Shown here one piece after another: positions 1 to 8,941 of a stretch of DNA of 40,087 nt. The stretch's first letter is position 1. Every line of letters starts with the position of its first letter. Source of the stretch: Saccharofermentans sp. GTDB taxonomy: Bacteria > Bacillota > Clostridia > Saccharofermentanales > Saccharofermentanaceae. A program made the translations under genes and the position numbers. The notes beneath the pieces are model-generated. The model was not told where the DNA came from and did not search any database. It was given only the letters and a program-made list of their open reading frames with translations. The stretch is from positions 1-40,087 of the forward strand of contig JAIKZM010000122.1 of NCBI GenBank assembly GCA_024682215.1, read 5' to 3'.

Positions 1-15
1 TAAATGCTTGGACAT
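1..15 (-). CDS. 5' end of an unidentified gene leaving the window on the left
   Basis: Read on the minus strand, a strong ribosome binding site (AAAGGAG, complement of 23-29) is followed six to eight bases later by ATG TCC AAG CAT TTA, giving Met-Ser-Lys-His-Leu before the window ends. Only five codons are visible, so the product cannot be named. If real, this gene is divergent from the SseB-like gene at 343 and shares its intergenic region. Confidence 0.35.
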
Positions 16-194
16 ATCTGGCTCCTTTCAGGCCGGACAGTACCTTATTATTCATTGCAAACACTGACTTTGTAAAACTAAATATTCAATTTGTAACGGT
101 AAATGTTGAGTAAAAATTCAATTTACTTTTTCATTTAAGGAGGACATTTGTTCTAAAACTGTCCTATTAATCGACCACACATCTGATATAGAGC

Positions 195-203
195 TGATAT
201 ACT
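195..203 (+). promoter_or_regulatory. candidate extended -10 promoter for the SseB-like gene
   Basis: TG-A-TATACT is an extended -10 element. A second, weaker copy (TG-A-TATAGA) sits 11 bases upstream. No good -35 box is visible 17 bases before either. Transcription from here would give a leader of about 130 bases before the ATG at 343. Confidence 0.4.
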
Positions 204-284
204 GAAGTCATCATAAAGAGTACGGCACCTAGCCCCGACCAAGTGATGTACCGTTCTCCGTTGTAGTTTTATCCATCACCTCCG

Positions 285-315
285 TTGATCCCGTCGATTT
301 GGCCGGCGGGATCAA
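285..315 (+). other. 9-bp inverted repeat in the leader of the SseB-like gene
   Basis: TTGATCCCG at 285-293 pairs perfectly with CGGGATCAA at 307-315 around a 13-base loop, just upstream of the AAGGGG ribosome binding site at 327-332. A weaker stem (GUAC..CAC with GUG..GUAC) lies upstream at about 219-251. No U-run follows, so a simple terminator is unlikely. It may be a leader structure or a protein-binding palindrome. It matches no riboswitch class I recognise. Confidence 0.45.
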
Positions 316-342
316 TTATCAAAAGAAAGGGGACTGACAGTT

Positions 343-828
343 ATGAAGACTTTGGACGAAGAAATGAACCAGATCTATATCAAGGAAGCTGCACAGGAAT
401 ATCTGAAGACAGATGAGCCTGAAGATATGTTCCTTCTGATCGCACAGATCGTAGTACGTATTCATGATGAAGGAACGGTCCCCGTGCCGATGATGAATTC
501 CACGAGTGTCGTATGGGGAGTACCGCCTGATGCTGAAATTGAAGATGTTTTCCCTGCGGATGAAGGTCCCGGAAGGAGAAGCTGCCTGATCGATTATGAA
601 GGTGAGAAGTGGTTCCCGCTCTTTACCGATGTAGAAGAGCTGGGCGGGCTTGAAGAGACAAACATTGTTGAGGACATTCCGATCAGAACCGTTATAGAAC
701 TTGCATTTAACGAAGAAGACATATCAGGGATCGTGATCAATCCTAACTCGGAAGCTCTTGCAATGCGCAAGGAACTTCTTTACGTAATACTTAACATCCT
801 TGAGAATGAGGATTCGCAAGCGTGCTAA
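343..828 (+). CDS. SseB-like domain protein
   Basis: This 161-residue soluble protein resembles the SseB N-terminal domain family (named from the E. coli serine-sensitivity enhancer). The typical features are the KWFPLFTD segment near residue 88, followed by an acidic loop and the hydrophobic stretch ISGIVINPNSEAL near residue 127 that leads into a C-terminal helix. The biochemical role of this family is not established. The start is supported by AAGGGG at 327-332, about ten bases upstream. It is followed after 29 bases by the macro-domain gene in the same direction, so the two are probably co-transcribed. There is no signal peptide or membrane segment. Confidence 0.65.
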   Translation: MKTLDEEMNQIYIKEAAQEYLKTDEPEDMFLLIAQIVVRIHDEGTVPVPMMNSTSVVWGVPPDAEIEDVFPADEGPGRRSCLIDYEGEKWFPLFTDVEELGGLEETNIVEDIPIRTVIELAFNEEDISGIVINPNSEALAMRKELLYVILNILENEDSQAC

Positions 829-857
829 AATAGTTAAAAAGTCTTTTGAGGTGAATC

Positions 858-1370
858 ATGATCCGCGCAGTCTTGGGAGACATAACAAAGATCACAAACG
901 CAGAAGCGATCGTAAATGCAGCAAACGAGAGCCTGCTTGGAGGCGGCGGTGTTGACGGAGCGATCCATTATGCCGCAGGTCCCGGGCTTAAAGAAGAATG
1001 CAGAACGCTCGGAGGATGCAGGACCGGTGAAGCAAAGATCACCGGTGCTTACGATCTTCCGTGCAAATACGTTATCCATACTGTCGGTCCGAGATGGCAC
1101 GGAGGCAATAATGGCGAAGCCGAAATTCTCGCTCAGTGCTATATCTCTTCATTGAAGCTTGCAGCCGGGAAGGGAATAAGAACAGTAGCATTTCCTTCTA
1201 TTTCAACAGGAGTATTTGCATATCCTGTTGATAAAGCGGCAAAAGTTGCAGCCGATGCTGTCAGGTCATTTATCAGTGAAAATCCTGATGCATTCGATGA
1301 GATACAATGGGTGCTCTTTGATAACCATACCAAGGTTATATATGAGAGAGCATTAAGTCAGAACGAATGA
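858..1370 (+). CDS. macro-domain protein, O-acetyl-ADP-ribose deacetylase-like (YmdB type)
   Basis: A 170-residue single macro domain. These proteins bind ADP-ribose and often hydrolyse O-acetyl-ADP-ribose or remove ADP-ribose from proteins. Visible family motifs are GDIT near residue 8, [20 protein letters not shown] at residues 18-37 (ribose and diphosphate binding, with the usual Asn and Gly-rich loop), the CRTGEAKIT segment, and [12 protein letters not shown] near residue 113 (second phosphate loop). The length is typical for a stand-alone macro domain. GAGGTG four bases before ATG supports the start. It sits between the SseB-like gene and an AlkZ-like unknown. No ADP-ribosyltransferase partner is visible in the window, so the physiological substrate is open. 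Confidence 0.92.
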   Translation: MIRAVLGDITKITNAEAIVNAANESLLGGGGVDGAIHYAAGPGLKEECRTLGGCRTGEAKITGAYDLPCKYVIHTVGPRWHGGNNGEAEILAQCYISSLKLAAGKGIRTVAFPSISTGVFAYPVDKAAKVAADAVRSFISENPDAFDEIQWVLFDNHTKVIYERALSQNE

Positions 1371-1395
1371 AGTCTTACAGGCAAGGTGCTGATCG

Positions 1396-2166
1396 ATGGA
1401 AGTCATAAATGGCGAATGGTACATGGAAGGCCCCGACTGGGATGATGAAGGCTGTATCCACAGCAGCGGTGAGCTTTTGGATGTCATTGAATCCATAGGT
1501 TTTCTACCGTTATTCGGAAATTCGATATCAGGCTTTTCTGTTGAGAATATGACAGCTCCTTCGTGCTGGTGGTGCGGAGATTCAGATGTGGATCCGTGGG
1601 AGTGGAGAGGGATCCTTGCCCGTACGGGCAAGGTTGCATACGGCAAATTCTTCGGAAACAAAGCCGGTTTCATATCAAAGAAATGGTTCCCTTATTTTGC
1701 CAACTACCGCCGTGACGGATATGATTTTGATGCGTTATATCAGGACGGTAAAGCAGGATACAAAGAAAAGCTCTTAATGGATCTTTTTGTGCCGGAAGGA
1801 AAAGATATGTGGGATGTTAAGCCTCAGGATCTCGGAAAGGACGGATGTGCAGCTTCGCTCTATACTCATGAGATGAAGGAAAAGGCCGGGTTCGGTAAGG
1901 GCGGAGAGAAGAATTTTGAAGGTGTTCTTTCTAAACTTCAGATGCTGACTTACCTGACAGTCATGGACTTTAAACCCAGGATCAACAAGAAAGGCGAGGA
2001 GTACGGATGGTCCGTTGCCGTAATGACGCCGCCTGAATATCTTTGGGGATATAAGTATGTGACAGGCAGATATAAAGAGACTCCTGAGGATTCTTTAGAC
2101 AAGATCGTTAAACAGATAAAAAAGCATTTTGATTGTGATGAGAAGACGTTAAGGAAGTTCTTATGA
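1396..2166 (+). CDS. uncharacterised protein, possibly AlkZ-related
   Basis: A 256-residue soluble protein. It carries an aromatic-rich N-terminal part: a WWCGDSDVDPWEWRG segment near residue 57, then GKFFGNKAGFISKKWFPYFA near residue 84. This resembles Firmicutes proteins that I recall being annotated as AlkZ-related, after a winged-helix DNA glycosylase family that acts on alkylated bases. I would not claim catalytic activity from this. The C-terminal half has a winged-helix-like pattern. AAGGTG lies about 12 bases before the ATG. Its stop overlaps the start of the next gene (ATGA), which implies translational coupling to the hydrolase. Confidence 0.5.
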   Translation: MEVINGEWYMEGPDWDDEGCIHSSGELLDVIESIGFLPLFGNSISGFSVENMTAPSCWWCGDSDVDPWEWRGILARTGKVAYGKFFGNKAGFISKKWFPYFANYRRDGYDFDALYQDGKAGYKEKLLMDLFVPEGKDMWDVKPQDLGKDGCAASLYTHEMKEKAGFGKGGEKNFEGVLSKLQMLTYLTVMDFKPRINKKGEEYGWSVAVMTPPEYLWGYKYVTGRYKETPEDSLDKIVKQIKKHFDCDEKTLRKFL

Positions 2167-2821
2167 ATGAACCGGTCACACTTGTTCAAAAAGGGGCTGC
2201 AACTGCGCCTCTGATTGTATTTAACTCGTTTGGCGATGAATGGAAACAGGTTGTGGAAGCACTGGATGATCTCGATGGGAAATCTTATTCCATGCTTGCT
2301 GTTACATGCTCCGAATGGAATAAGGATCTGGCTCCGTGGAAGGCGGATGCGGTATTTAAAGGTGAACCGGGTTTTGAAGGCGGAGCAGAACAGTATCTTG
2401 ACCGTCTGACAGGTTCCATACTGCCCGAAGAAGTAAAGAAGCACGGACTGGAACCTTCATCTGTATACATCGCGGGTTATTCAATGGCAGGGCTTTTTGC
2501 GGTCTTCTCGCTATATAAGACCGGTGTGTTTGACGGTGCCGCAAGCTGCTCCGGATCACTATGGTTCCCTGATTTCAAGGAGTTCGTCTTTGAAAATGAT
2601 TTTTTTCGCACCCGTCAAAGATCTACATGTCATTAGGTGACCGTGAATCAAAGACAAAGAATAAAGCCATGGCTGCTGTGGAAGATAACACTAAGGCGAT
2701 CGCAGAGCATTATAAAACCGTGGTGAAAGATGTGCTTTTCGAGATGAATCAGGGAGGACATTTTTCAGAACCCGCACTGAGAACAGCGAAGGGAATAGCG
2801 TATCTTTTGAGAGAAGACTAA
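2163..2821 (+). pseudogene. alpha/beta hydrolase, frameshifted at a T7 run
   Basis: Two reading frames together encode one hydrolase of about 219 residues. The first (2163-2636) carries the nucleophile elbow GYSMAG (GxSxG) near residue 104. The second frame, from about 2606 to 2821, continues with SHPSKIYMSLGDRESKTKN and a C-terminal GGHF that would supply the catalytic His. The break falls at seven T residues (2600-2606). Eight would restore one continuous protein. Without the shift, translation ends at 2636 after an unrelated tail. An assembly error, a true mutation or slippage on the homopolymer are all possible. The gene is coupled to the AlkZ-like gene by ATGA and overlaps by three bases the stop of the convergent zinc-ribbon gene. 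Confidence 0.8.
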
Positions 2822-4185
2822 TCTTTTTTCTTGATCTTATCGCTTATCTTGTTTCCGAGTGCGACACCGGCTGCGGTCTGAAGTACGCCTTTGACAAAAG
2901 TTCTTCTTCGTTCGCTTCTTTCACTCAGCATATCCATGAAATCATCGAAGCGCTGATCAGATTCGATCCTGCCGGCCTGTCCCTCGTATGCAAGTAATTC
3001 CTTGTAGTCTTCGATAATGTCTTTTATCTTTCTGGTGTGGTCTTCAACGAGCGAATCTATCAGATAGCCAAGTCCGTCAGTGCTTCGCATGTTGTTGGAA
3101 AGTCCTGAATAATCCCAGTCCGGAACATCTAGTTCTCCGGGCAGATCGTAGGAATCACAGACCGTTTTCCAGGAAGACTCATAACTGTCGAGCAGGCCGG
3201 AGACCTTTTCCTGAATGGCAGATACATGAGTTCTGGAGAGAAGGTCATTTGGAAGTGCATGGTATATGAGACTTGTTTTCGGGAAGACTTTATCTACAAG
3301 ATCCGATTCGAAAGTCTGACCTGAAATGACAAGGTTCTTCAGTGTCTTATAGTCGGCTGACTGATAGGGAACACCGGTCCTCGTGCTGTTGAAGATGAAA
3401 TCATATAATTCAAGCTCCCTGTCGCATTCGTCTTTCATGGCGGCAAAATAAAGACAGAATTGCGCCAGTTGAAGTTCTCTTAAAGGCTTCATTGCATTGT
3501 ATTTAATGGAGGTTTCTTTTCCTCTGAGACATGCCCACTGAGATTGTTTCAGAGTTATGGTCTTACGGATGAGCTTTGTCTCTATGCTGTCTATCAGAAG
3601 CTTGGCATCGCTGATCTGACCGATCTCACCGGTAAACTGAAGACTGTCGTTTTCAGCTCCTCCGAAAGGAACAGAGTATGTTTTTATCTCTTTGAAAGCA
3701 GCGGTCAGCTTTTCTGCGATCTCATCAGTCTGTTCCGGATCATCCGAAAAGATCTCGATCACAGGAGCGTAATTGCAGGGGAGGATATCTTCATCGTAGT
3801 AGCGCTGATAGATCCTGCCGTCTTTTCTCGCGAGCGGGAATTTCATGTAATCGATAATGTATCTGAAATTTGCGGTAACGAAAACATACGGGAAAGAGAA
3901 CCTTTTGTCCGCTATGTTGGAAAGCTGTTCTTCAAAGTTTCCGCTGCCGATGAATGTTACCGGGAATCCCGTGCTGAGTCTTTCGCGAAGATCATTCAGA
4001 AGACAGTCATTTGCGGGGATAAGGTCTTCGCGGTCAGCGCACTTTAGAAGATGAAAGGCCAGCAGGTCAGAAGTGAGCTGAAAGAAGTCAGGCATAAAGG
4101 CGCTGACGGGACACCCGCAGGAAGGGCATGCTTCTGCTCTTTCTGAAACCATGTTTCCGCAATCAGGACATTTGATCAGACCCAC
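2818..4185 (-). CDS. zinc-ribbon protein of unknown function
   Basis: A 455-residue protein starting with a short zinc ribbon (Cys6, Cys9, Cys20, Cys23). The rest matches no family I recognise. It is largely helical with many charged residues, has no clear transmembrane segment, and ends in a lysine-rich tail. A small hydrophobic patch (VLQTAAGVALGN) lies near the C-terminus. The start is GTG, chosen because AGGAGGT stands at the right distance upstream (complement of about 4193-4199) and the zinc ribbon begins immediately. The gene is convergent with the hydrolase, sharing stop-codon bases at 2819-2820, and divergent from the next zinc-ribbon gene. Confidence 0.6.
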   Translation of the reverse strand: MGLIKCPDCGNMVSERAEACPSCGCPVSAFMPDFFQLTSDLLAFHLLKCADREDLIPANDCLLNDLRERLSTGFPVTFIGSGNFEEQLSNIADKRFSFPYVFVTANFRYIIDYMKFPLARKDGRIYQRYYDEDILPCNYAPVIEIFSDDPEQTDEIAEKLTAAFKEIKTYSVPFGGAENDSLQFTGEIGQISDAKLLIDSIETKLIRKTITLKQSQWACLRGKETSIKYNAMKPLRELQLAQFCLYFAAMKDECDRELELYDFIFNSTRTGVPYQSADYKTLKNLVISGQTFESDLVDKVFPKTSLIYHALPNDLLSRTHVSAIQEKVSGLLDSYESSWKTVCDSYDLPGELDVPDWDYSGLSNNMRSTDGLGYLIDSLVEDHTRKIKDIIEDYKELLAYEGQAGRIESDQRFDDFMDMLSERSERRRTFVKGVLQTAAGVALGNKISDKIKKKD

Positions 4186-4244
4186 GGGCGTTACCTCCTG
4201 AACTGATAATAAAGGTGTAAGAGAATGTTTGCAATGATATTTGA

Positions 4245-4273
4245 TTGACGCATTTCTCCGTGATTTGTAAAAT
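4245..4273 (+). promoter_or_regulatory. sigma-A type promoter for the zinc-ribbon gene at 4312
   Basis: TTGACG at 4245-4250 and TAAAAT at 4268-4273 are separated by exactly 17 bases, giving a near-consensus housekeeping promoter. The predicted transcript starts about 30 bases before the ATG at 4312. Confidence 0.65.
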
Positions 4274-4311
4274 CATTTCATTGACATAAGGAACCGGCTG
4301 GGGGGATCGCT

Positions 4312-5310
4312 ATGGAACAGACAAGAAAATGCCCGTCCTGCGGCGGCACGATGATATTCAATCCGGGATTTAAGAGCCTTTTGTGCCAGTCTTGCGGCAG
4401 AAAGGAAGTTATTCCCGAGCTCGTATCCAAGATCCCCGTTGAAGAGATGGATTTCCTTACCGCGCAGAATACCGCGAGCCACGATTGGGGCATGGAAGCC
4501 AAGCTCGTGCAGTGTAAGCAGTGCGGCGGCGTAACTATCCAGAACAAACTTCAGATGTCGGGCTTCTGTCCTTTCTGCGGATCTACTACCGTGGAGGCTG
4601 CAGACCCCGCGCAGGACATAATGGCTCCTAACGGCGTCATCCCTTTCGAGATCACGGAGAAACGCGCGCTTTATATCTTTAAGGACTGGATCAAGGACAG
4701 ATTCCTGGCTCCCGAGCTTCTTGCACAGAACGCGCAGCTCAACAAATTCTATGGAGTATACGTTCCGCTCTTTACATTTGACGTGCTTACGATAAACCGT
4801 TTCACGGGTCATTATAATGAGAACAACAGGACTCTCTTCAAGAGCGGAAGGTTCCAGCATCAGGTCGATGATTTCCCTGTAGTTGCAAGTAAGCAGCTTT
4901 CAACGGACAAGCTCTTATTGAACGTCATAAAGGATTACAGGACGAATGAGGCCAGGCCGTATACTCCTGATGCGTTGGCGGGATTCCCCTGCGAGCATTA
5001 TTCTGTCGGCCTGTCGGAAGCATGGAACGGTATCGGAAGCGAAATGGATTACTATCTGAGGAATCAGGCTTTAAGGCAGGTTGAATCCAAATTCCTTACG
5101 GGTATTCAGATGGCAACAGAGTACTATAACCTGAAATACAAGTATTTGGTCGTACCGGTATGGATCAACTCGTTCTTCTATGACAACAAGCTCTACACCG
5201 TTCTTATCAACGGCCAGACCGGAAAGATCGACGGCCAGTGGCCGAAGTCGTTTGGGACTTTTGCGAAAAAGACTGCGATGTTTTTCCTGGGTTCATTCGG
5301 AATCGAATAA
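4312..5310 (+). CDS. double zinc-ribbon protein (TFIIB-type ribbon family), paralogue of the gene at 11321
   Basis: A 332-residue protein with two CxxC...CxxC zinc ribbons. The first uses Cys7, Cys10, Cys25 and Cys28; the second lies near residues 68-92. A long conserved domain follows (YGVYVPLFTFDV near residue 148, and VVPVWINSFFYDNKLYTVLI with NGQTGK near the end). The architecture and C-terminal NGQTGK motif match the gene at 11321, which has a membrane tail. Here only a short hydrophobic stretch (TAMFFLGSFG) closes the protein. Such proteins are often described as TFIIB-type zinc-ribbon or PriA-like, but no helicase motifs are present and the function is unknown. A GGGGGG tract upstream acts as ribosome binding site. 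Confidence 0.7.
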   Translation: MEQTRKCPSCGGTMIFNPGFKSLLCQSCGRKEVIPELVSKIPVEEMDFLTAQNTASHDWGMEAKLVQCKQCGGVTIQNKLQMSGFCPFCGSTTVEAADPAQDIMAPNGVIPFEITEKRALYIFKDWIKDRFLAPELLAQNAQLNKFYGVYVPLFTFDVLTINRFTGHYNENNRTLFKSGRFQHQVDDFPVVASKQLSTDKLLLNVIKDYRTNEARPYTPDALAGFPCEHYSVGLSEAWNGIGSEMDYYLRNQALRQVESKFLTGIQMATEYYNLKYKYLVVPVWINSFFYDNKLYTVLINGQTGKIDGQWPKSFGTFAKKTAMFFLGSFGIE

Positions 5311-5316
5311 CATATT

Positions 5317-6213
5317 ATGTTTGTCGTATATGAAATGAGGCGCGGGTGCAAAGATATCTCTGAACCGGAGATAGACTGCATACCGTTTGATGAGAAATAT
5401 CTGGAGCAGTATAAGACTCTTTATAACGCTGCTTTCAGGCCGATGAGAGAAGCTCTGGACATAAAGCCGTACGATTGGTACGGAAATGACAGGGCTGTTC
5501 TTGCGAAGGCAAACAGCATCCATCTTCTGACGGAAGGTGATGAACTCATAGGTTCCGTTTCCCTGACAGGAAATGAGATAGACGATCTTTTCGTAAATGA
5601 TTCGTATAGGCGTGAAGGCTACGGAAGAAAACTGCTCGTCTGGGCGATGGATCAGCTCGCTGTTCAGGGTGCTGAAGAGTTTGTTATCCATGTCGCGGAA
5701 TGGAATGAAGGAGCGGTCAGGCTGTATCTTGATGAAGGCTTTCAGATAACGAAAAAAGAACAGATCGGGATACAGATGGTGTTATATGACAGTTCTTATA
5801 AACAGCGTGTGTTTGGATTTACGGATAAGTGTTTTGAAGAACTCGGAAAGGAGTTTGAGCCTGACGGACGGCATGGCTTTTATAACGACATAGAGAATGC
5901 ATTTGATGTGTTTTACTGCGTGGTGGATAACGGAAAGGTCATTGGAACGGTAGCGCTTAAGAAGCTCGATGAGAGTACGGCTGAGCTTAAGTCGCTGTAT
6001 CTTGATAAGGACTACAGAGGGAAAGGTCTGGGCGCACGTCTCTTGACTGAGGCTATTGAGACGGCGAGATCGCTCGGGTACGGGAGCATCGTTCTGGATT
6101 CGATGAAGCAGTATGAAAGTGCGCGTAAACTTTATGAGCAGTTCGGCTTCAAGGAAACCGAAAGGTATAATGACAACGCAATGGCTGACGTGTTTATGAG
6201 GCTTGATCTGTGA
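5317..6213 (+). CDS. tandem GNAT-family N-acetyltransferase
   Basis: A 298-residue protein with two GNAT folds, which transfer acyl groups from acyl-CoA to amines. The first (about residues 15-145) has the acetyl-CoA loop RREGYGRKLL and the WNEGAVRLYLDEGF ending. The second (about 155-298) has RGKGLGARLL, followed by SARKLYEQFGFKE. The C-terminal copy looks the more canonical. The substrate cannot be predicted. The gene begins six bases after the preceding stop and has no obvious ribosome binding site, so translation may depend on upstream termination. An ATG at 5332 is an alternative start. Confidence 0.85.
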   Translation: MFVVYEMRRGCKDISEPEIDCIPFDEKYLEQYKTLYNAAFRPMREALDIKPYDWYGNDRAVLAKANSIHLLTEGDELIGSVSLTGNEIDDLFVNDSYRREGYGRKLLVWAMDQLAVQGAEEFVIHVAEWNEGAVRLYLDEGFQITKKEQIGIQMVLYDSSYKQRVFGFTDKCFEELGKEFEPDGRHGFYNDIENAFDVFYCVVDNGKVIGTVALKKLDESTAELKSLYLDKDYRGKGLGARLLTEAIETARSLGYGSIVLDSMKQYESARKLYEQFGFKETERYNDNAMADVFMRLDL

Positions 6214-6231
6214 GGGATTTCTAAGAGATCG

Positions 6232-8859
6232 ATGAAGGACAGGAAAAAAGGAACATCCAAAACATTGATCGTGATCGGTACAGTGGCATTCATGCTGCTG
6301 TTCTTTATCGCTGCGCTTGTCACATGGACGCTGGGTTACTGGCACGACATCACTTTTGACGAGATCGTCTTTTATCTCAGTTCTCCGCTCGAAGGAACGG
6401 CGGGAAACGTCATAAACGCATTCATCCTAAAAGTCGCAGTGCCGGCGGTTTCTGCCGCGATAGCTTTCGCTGTTCTGTCAGCCGTGCTGCATAAAAAAGA
6501 CAAGGACAGGGTAAGGAGGATCATTGCCTGTGTGATTATCTTTGCTGCCGCTGCCGTGTCGGTCATCCAGCTTGCAAGAGCAGACAGAAGATACGGCATC
6601 CTGAGATACATCAGGTCGCAGAACAGCAAGTCTGAATTCGTGGACAACTACTATGTGGCTCCGACAAAAGACAACGTTAAGTTTCCGGAAAAAAAGAGAA
6701 ACCTGATCTTCATATATCTTGAATCGATGGAGACAACTTATACCGACAAAGCTCACGGCGGGGATTTCGATAAGGATGTCATACCTGAGCTTCGTGAACT
6801 GGTGACGGACGGAGGCGAATGCTTTGAAGGCAGCCGCGGGAAGCTGAATGGCGGGCATGTCATGACCGGTGCAACCTACACCATGAGCGGGATTGTTGCC
6901 CAGACTGCGGGGATCCCGATCGCAGGCGGCAAGACAAATGCGGCGACAGCGCATGCCGATACGTTCTATCCGGGCATCAGGGCTTTGGGGGACATCTTAA
7001 AGGACGAAGGTTACAACCAGGCATTCATGTGCGGATCTCCGGTGTCTTTCGGAAGCCGGGAAGTTTATCTGAAGAGTCACGGCTGCGATGACTTTTTCGA
7101 TTACGGCTACGCGGCAGCAAACGGATACATACCGAAGGGTTACAAAGTCTGGTGGGGATTTGAGGACAGTAAGCTTTTCGATTTCGCGAAAACGAAAGTA
7201 AAAGACATGGCTTCTTCAGATAAGCCCTTTGCGCTCACGATCCTTACCGCTGATACTCATTTCGAGGACGGTTATGTCTGTGAGCTCTGTCAAAAGGAAT
7301 TCGATACGCAGTATTCCAACGTCATCGCATGTTCTTCAAAACAGGTCTCGGAGTTTGTCAAATGGCTCAAGCAGCAGGATTTCTATGAAAACACCACGGT
7401 AATACTTTCCGGTGACCACATCACGATGGACGCCGACTACTGCAAAGACGTTGATCCGCAGTATGAGCGAAGGACATACACGAACATAATCAACTCAAGC
7501 GTAACACCTGTAAATGACAGGCACAGGGAATACACGACATTTGATATCTTCCCGACGACCCTCGCTGCTATCGGGGCAAAGATCGAAGGAAACAGGCTGG
7601 GACTTGGAACCAATCTTTTCTCTGACAACCCGACGCTCTATGAGCGCTTCGGCAGGGCGGTGCTTGAGGATGAACTGACCAAAGACAGCAAGTTCTTCAG
7701 GGACATAAGCAAATTTGATCCATTGTCAAAGACCATCCTGGAGGATCTGAACTACCTTGAGATGGAGTGCTCTTATAAAGACCCCGGAATGGTGGAAGTC
7801 AGTTTCTGGGGCATTGACAGGGCAGGCCTGGCAATCGATTCAGTCAGAGGTGAGTTTTACGGTGCTACGGACGATATGGCGGCTTCGTGTGAATTCACGC
7901 TCGGGCCTGACAAGTCATGGAAGGGTACGTTCAGGACGGATCTTTCATACAGGGAAGTCTTTGGCGGACGATTGAAGCTCATAGCCAGGGATTCTTCCGG
8001 TGAAGATCACGTCTTTTTCGAAAATACCGACGGACGTTCACTGTTCAGAGCGGATGACATACCGTCTTATCTGAAAACGGTTTCCGGGCTGGGTAATGTC
8101 ACTTTGTTTGTCGCTGCCAGGGGAAATGCATCTTACGGACTTTCGAAAAAGACGGCTGAGTCATTTGGTGCCGCGGGACTCAAGTGTACGCTTTTCGGGA
8201 GCGGGCAGAACACATACTGTGCGGCAAGCGGTACAAATATAACCAGAGAAGAGATCTCAAACGCGATGCTGACGTTAAACGGTTCTGTTAACGGCGTTGA
8301 GTATCAGGTAACTTCAGCCGATAACGTTGCTTCGATCGTAATAAACAGAAAGGAATACTCGCTTGACCTGCCGGGGTTCAATTTTGTCGTTTTTGATGAG
8401 CAAAACGGAAAGGTCATTGACAGGGCGGCATTCGACTTGTCTCCCGAAGCTGATTCCCGCAGACTGACTTCTCAAAATGTTGACATCGGGATCAGATATG
8501 ACGGCGGCAAAAAGACCGTGGATCTCTGGGTCGGCGGGGCAACGCCGGAAGCCTTTGCCGCAAGGCAGCTGCACATATACATGTTCATCTGGGATAAGAA
8601 TGATCCAAAGGCAATACAAAGGATCGTGCTCAAACAGGGTAAGCAGATGACCTACAGGGACGGAAGCACTGTTCCGTACTATTTTGCCAACGGACTGGAT
8701 GTGTCTGTTCTTGATCCGTCGTCGTTCGGTATGATGCTCTATTTCGTCGATGACAGTGACGGGGCGGCGGTCTATAAGACCAGGATCGTGACAGATCTTC
8801 GGAAAGAAGAATACAGGGATCCTCAGATGCCGTCATACATTACGTTCAGGGAAGAATAA
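6232..8859 (+). CDS. LTA synthase-family membrane phosphotransferase with long C-terminal extension
   Basis: This 875-residue protein belongs to the alkaline-phosphatase-like LtaS/OpgB family, which transfers phosphoglycerol (or related groups) outside the cell. The N-terminus has three predicted membrane segments (about residues 12-35, 65-85 and 95-115), fewer than the five usual in LtaS. The extracellular sulfatase-like domain shows FIYLESMETTY near residue 157, GATYTMSGIVAQTAGIP at 213-229 (likely nucleophile Thr217), and a metal-binding SGDH near residue 395. After about residue 540 comes a 330-residue extension. Within it, residues 600-740 resemble the ILEI/FAM3-type domain (IVINRKEYSLDLPGFNFVVF followed by a Phe-Asp pair). 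The substrate is unknown. The start has only a weak upstream purine tract. Confidence 0.8.
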   Translation: MKDRKKGTSKTLIVIGTVAFMLLFFIAALVTWTLGYWHDITFDEIVFYLSSPLEGTAGNVINAFILKVAVPAVSAAIAFAVLSAVLHKKDKDRVRRIIACVIIFAAAAVSVIQLARADRRYGILRYIRSQNSKSEFVDNYYVAPTKDNVKFPEKKRNLIFIYLESMETTYTDKAHGGDFDKDVIPELRELVTDGGECFEGSRGKLNGGHVMTGATYTMSGIVAQTAGIPIAGGKTNAATAHADTFYPGIRALGDILKDEGYNQAFMCGSPVSFGSREVYLKSHGCDDFFDYGYAAANGYIPKGYKVWWGFEDSKLFDFAKTKVKDMASSDKPFALTILTADTHFEDGYVCELCQKEFDTQYSNVIACSSKQVSEFVKWLKQQDFYENTTVILSGDHITMDADYCKDVDPQYERRTYTNIINSSVTPVNDRHREYTTFDIFPTTLAAIGAKIEGNRLGLGTNLFSDNPTLYERFGRAVLEDELTKDSKFFRDISKFDPLSKTILEDLNYLEMECSYKDPGMVEVSFWGIDRAGLAIDSVRGEFYGATDDMAASCEFTLGPDKSWKGTFRTDLSYREVFGGRLKLIARDSSGEDHVFFENTDGRSLFRADDIPSYLKTVSGLGNVTLFVAARGNASYGLSKKTAESFGAAGLKCTLFGSGQNTYCAASGTNITREEISNAMLTLNGSVNGVEYQVTSADNVASIVINRKEYSLDLPGFNFVVFDEQNGKVIDRAAFDLSPEADSRRLTSQNVDIGIRYDGGKKTVDLWVGGATPEAFAARQLHIYMFIWDKNDPKAIQRIVLKQGKQMTYRDGSTVPYYFANGLDVSVLDPSSFGMMLYFVDDSDGAAVYKTRIVTDLRKEEYRDPQMPSYITFREE

Positions 8860-8927
8860 GGCGGGTCCTCGGGCATCCTATTTATTATTTATCTAATATA
8901 GACGAACACAGCCATATATCTTTGTAG

Positions 8928-8933
8928 TATAAT
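8928..8933 (+). promoter_or_regulatory. -10 element directly in front of the MurT-like gene
   Basis: A perfect TATAAT ends eight bases before the ATG at 8942, with no Shine-Dalgarno sequence in between. The predicted transcription start (about 8940) lies at the start codon, which suggests a leaderless or nearly leaderless message. The -35 region is weak. Confidence 0.45.
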
Positions 8934-8941
8934 CGTTCGCG

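Noticed and set aside
205..342. T-box, cyclic-di-GMP or other known riboswitch
   Set aside because: No T-box consensus or other class-specific conserved core could be recognised.
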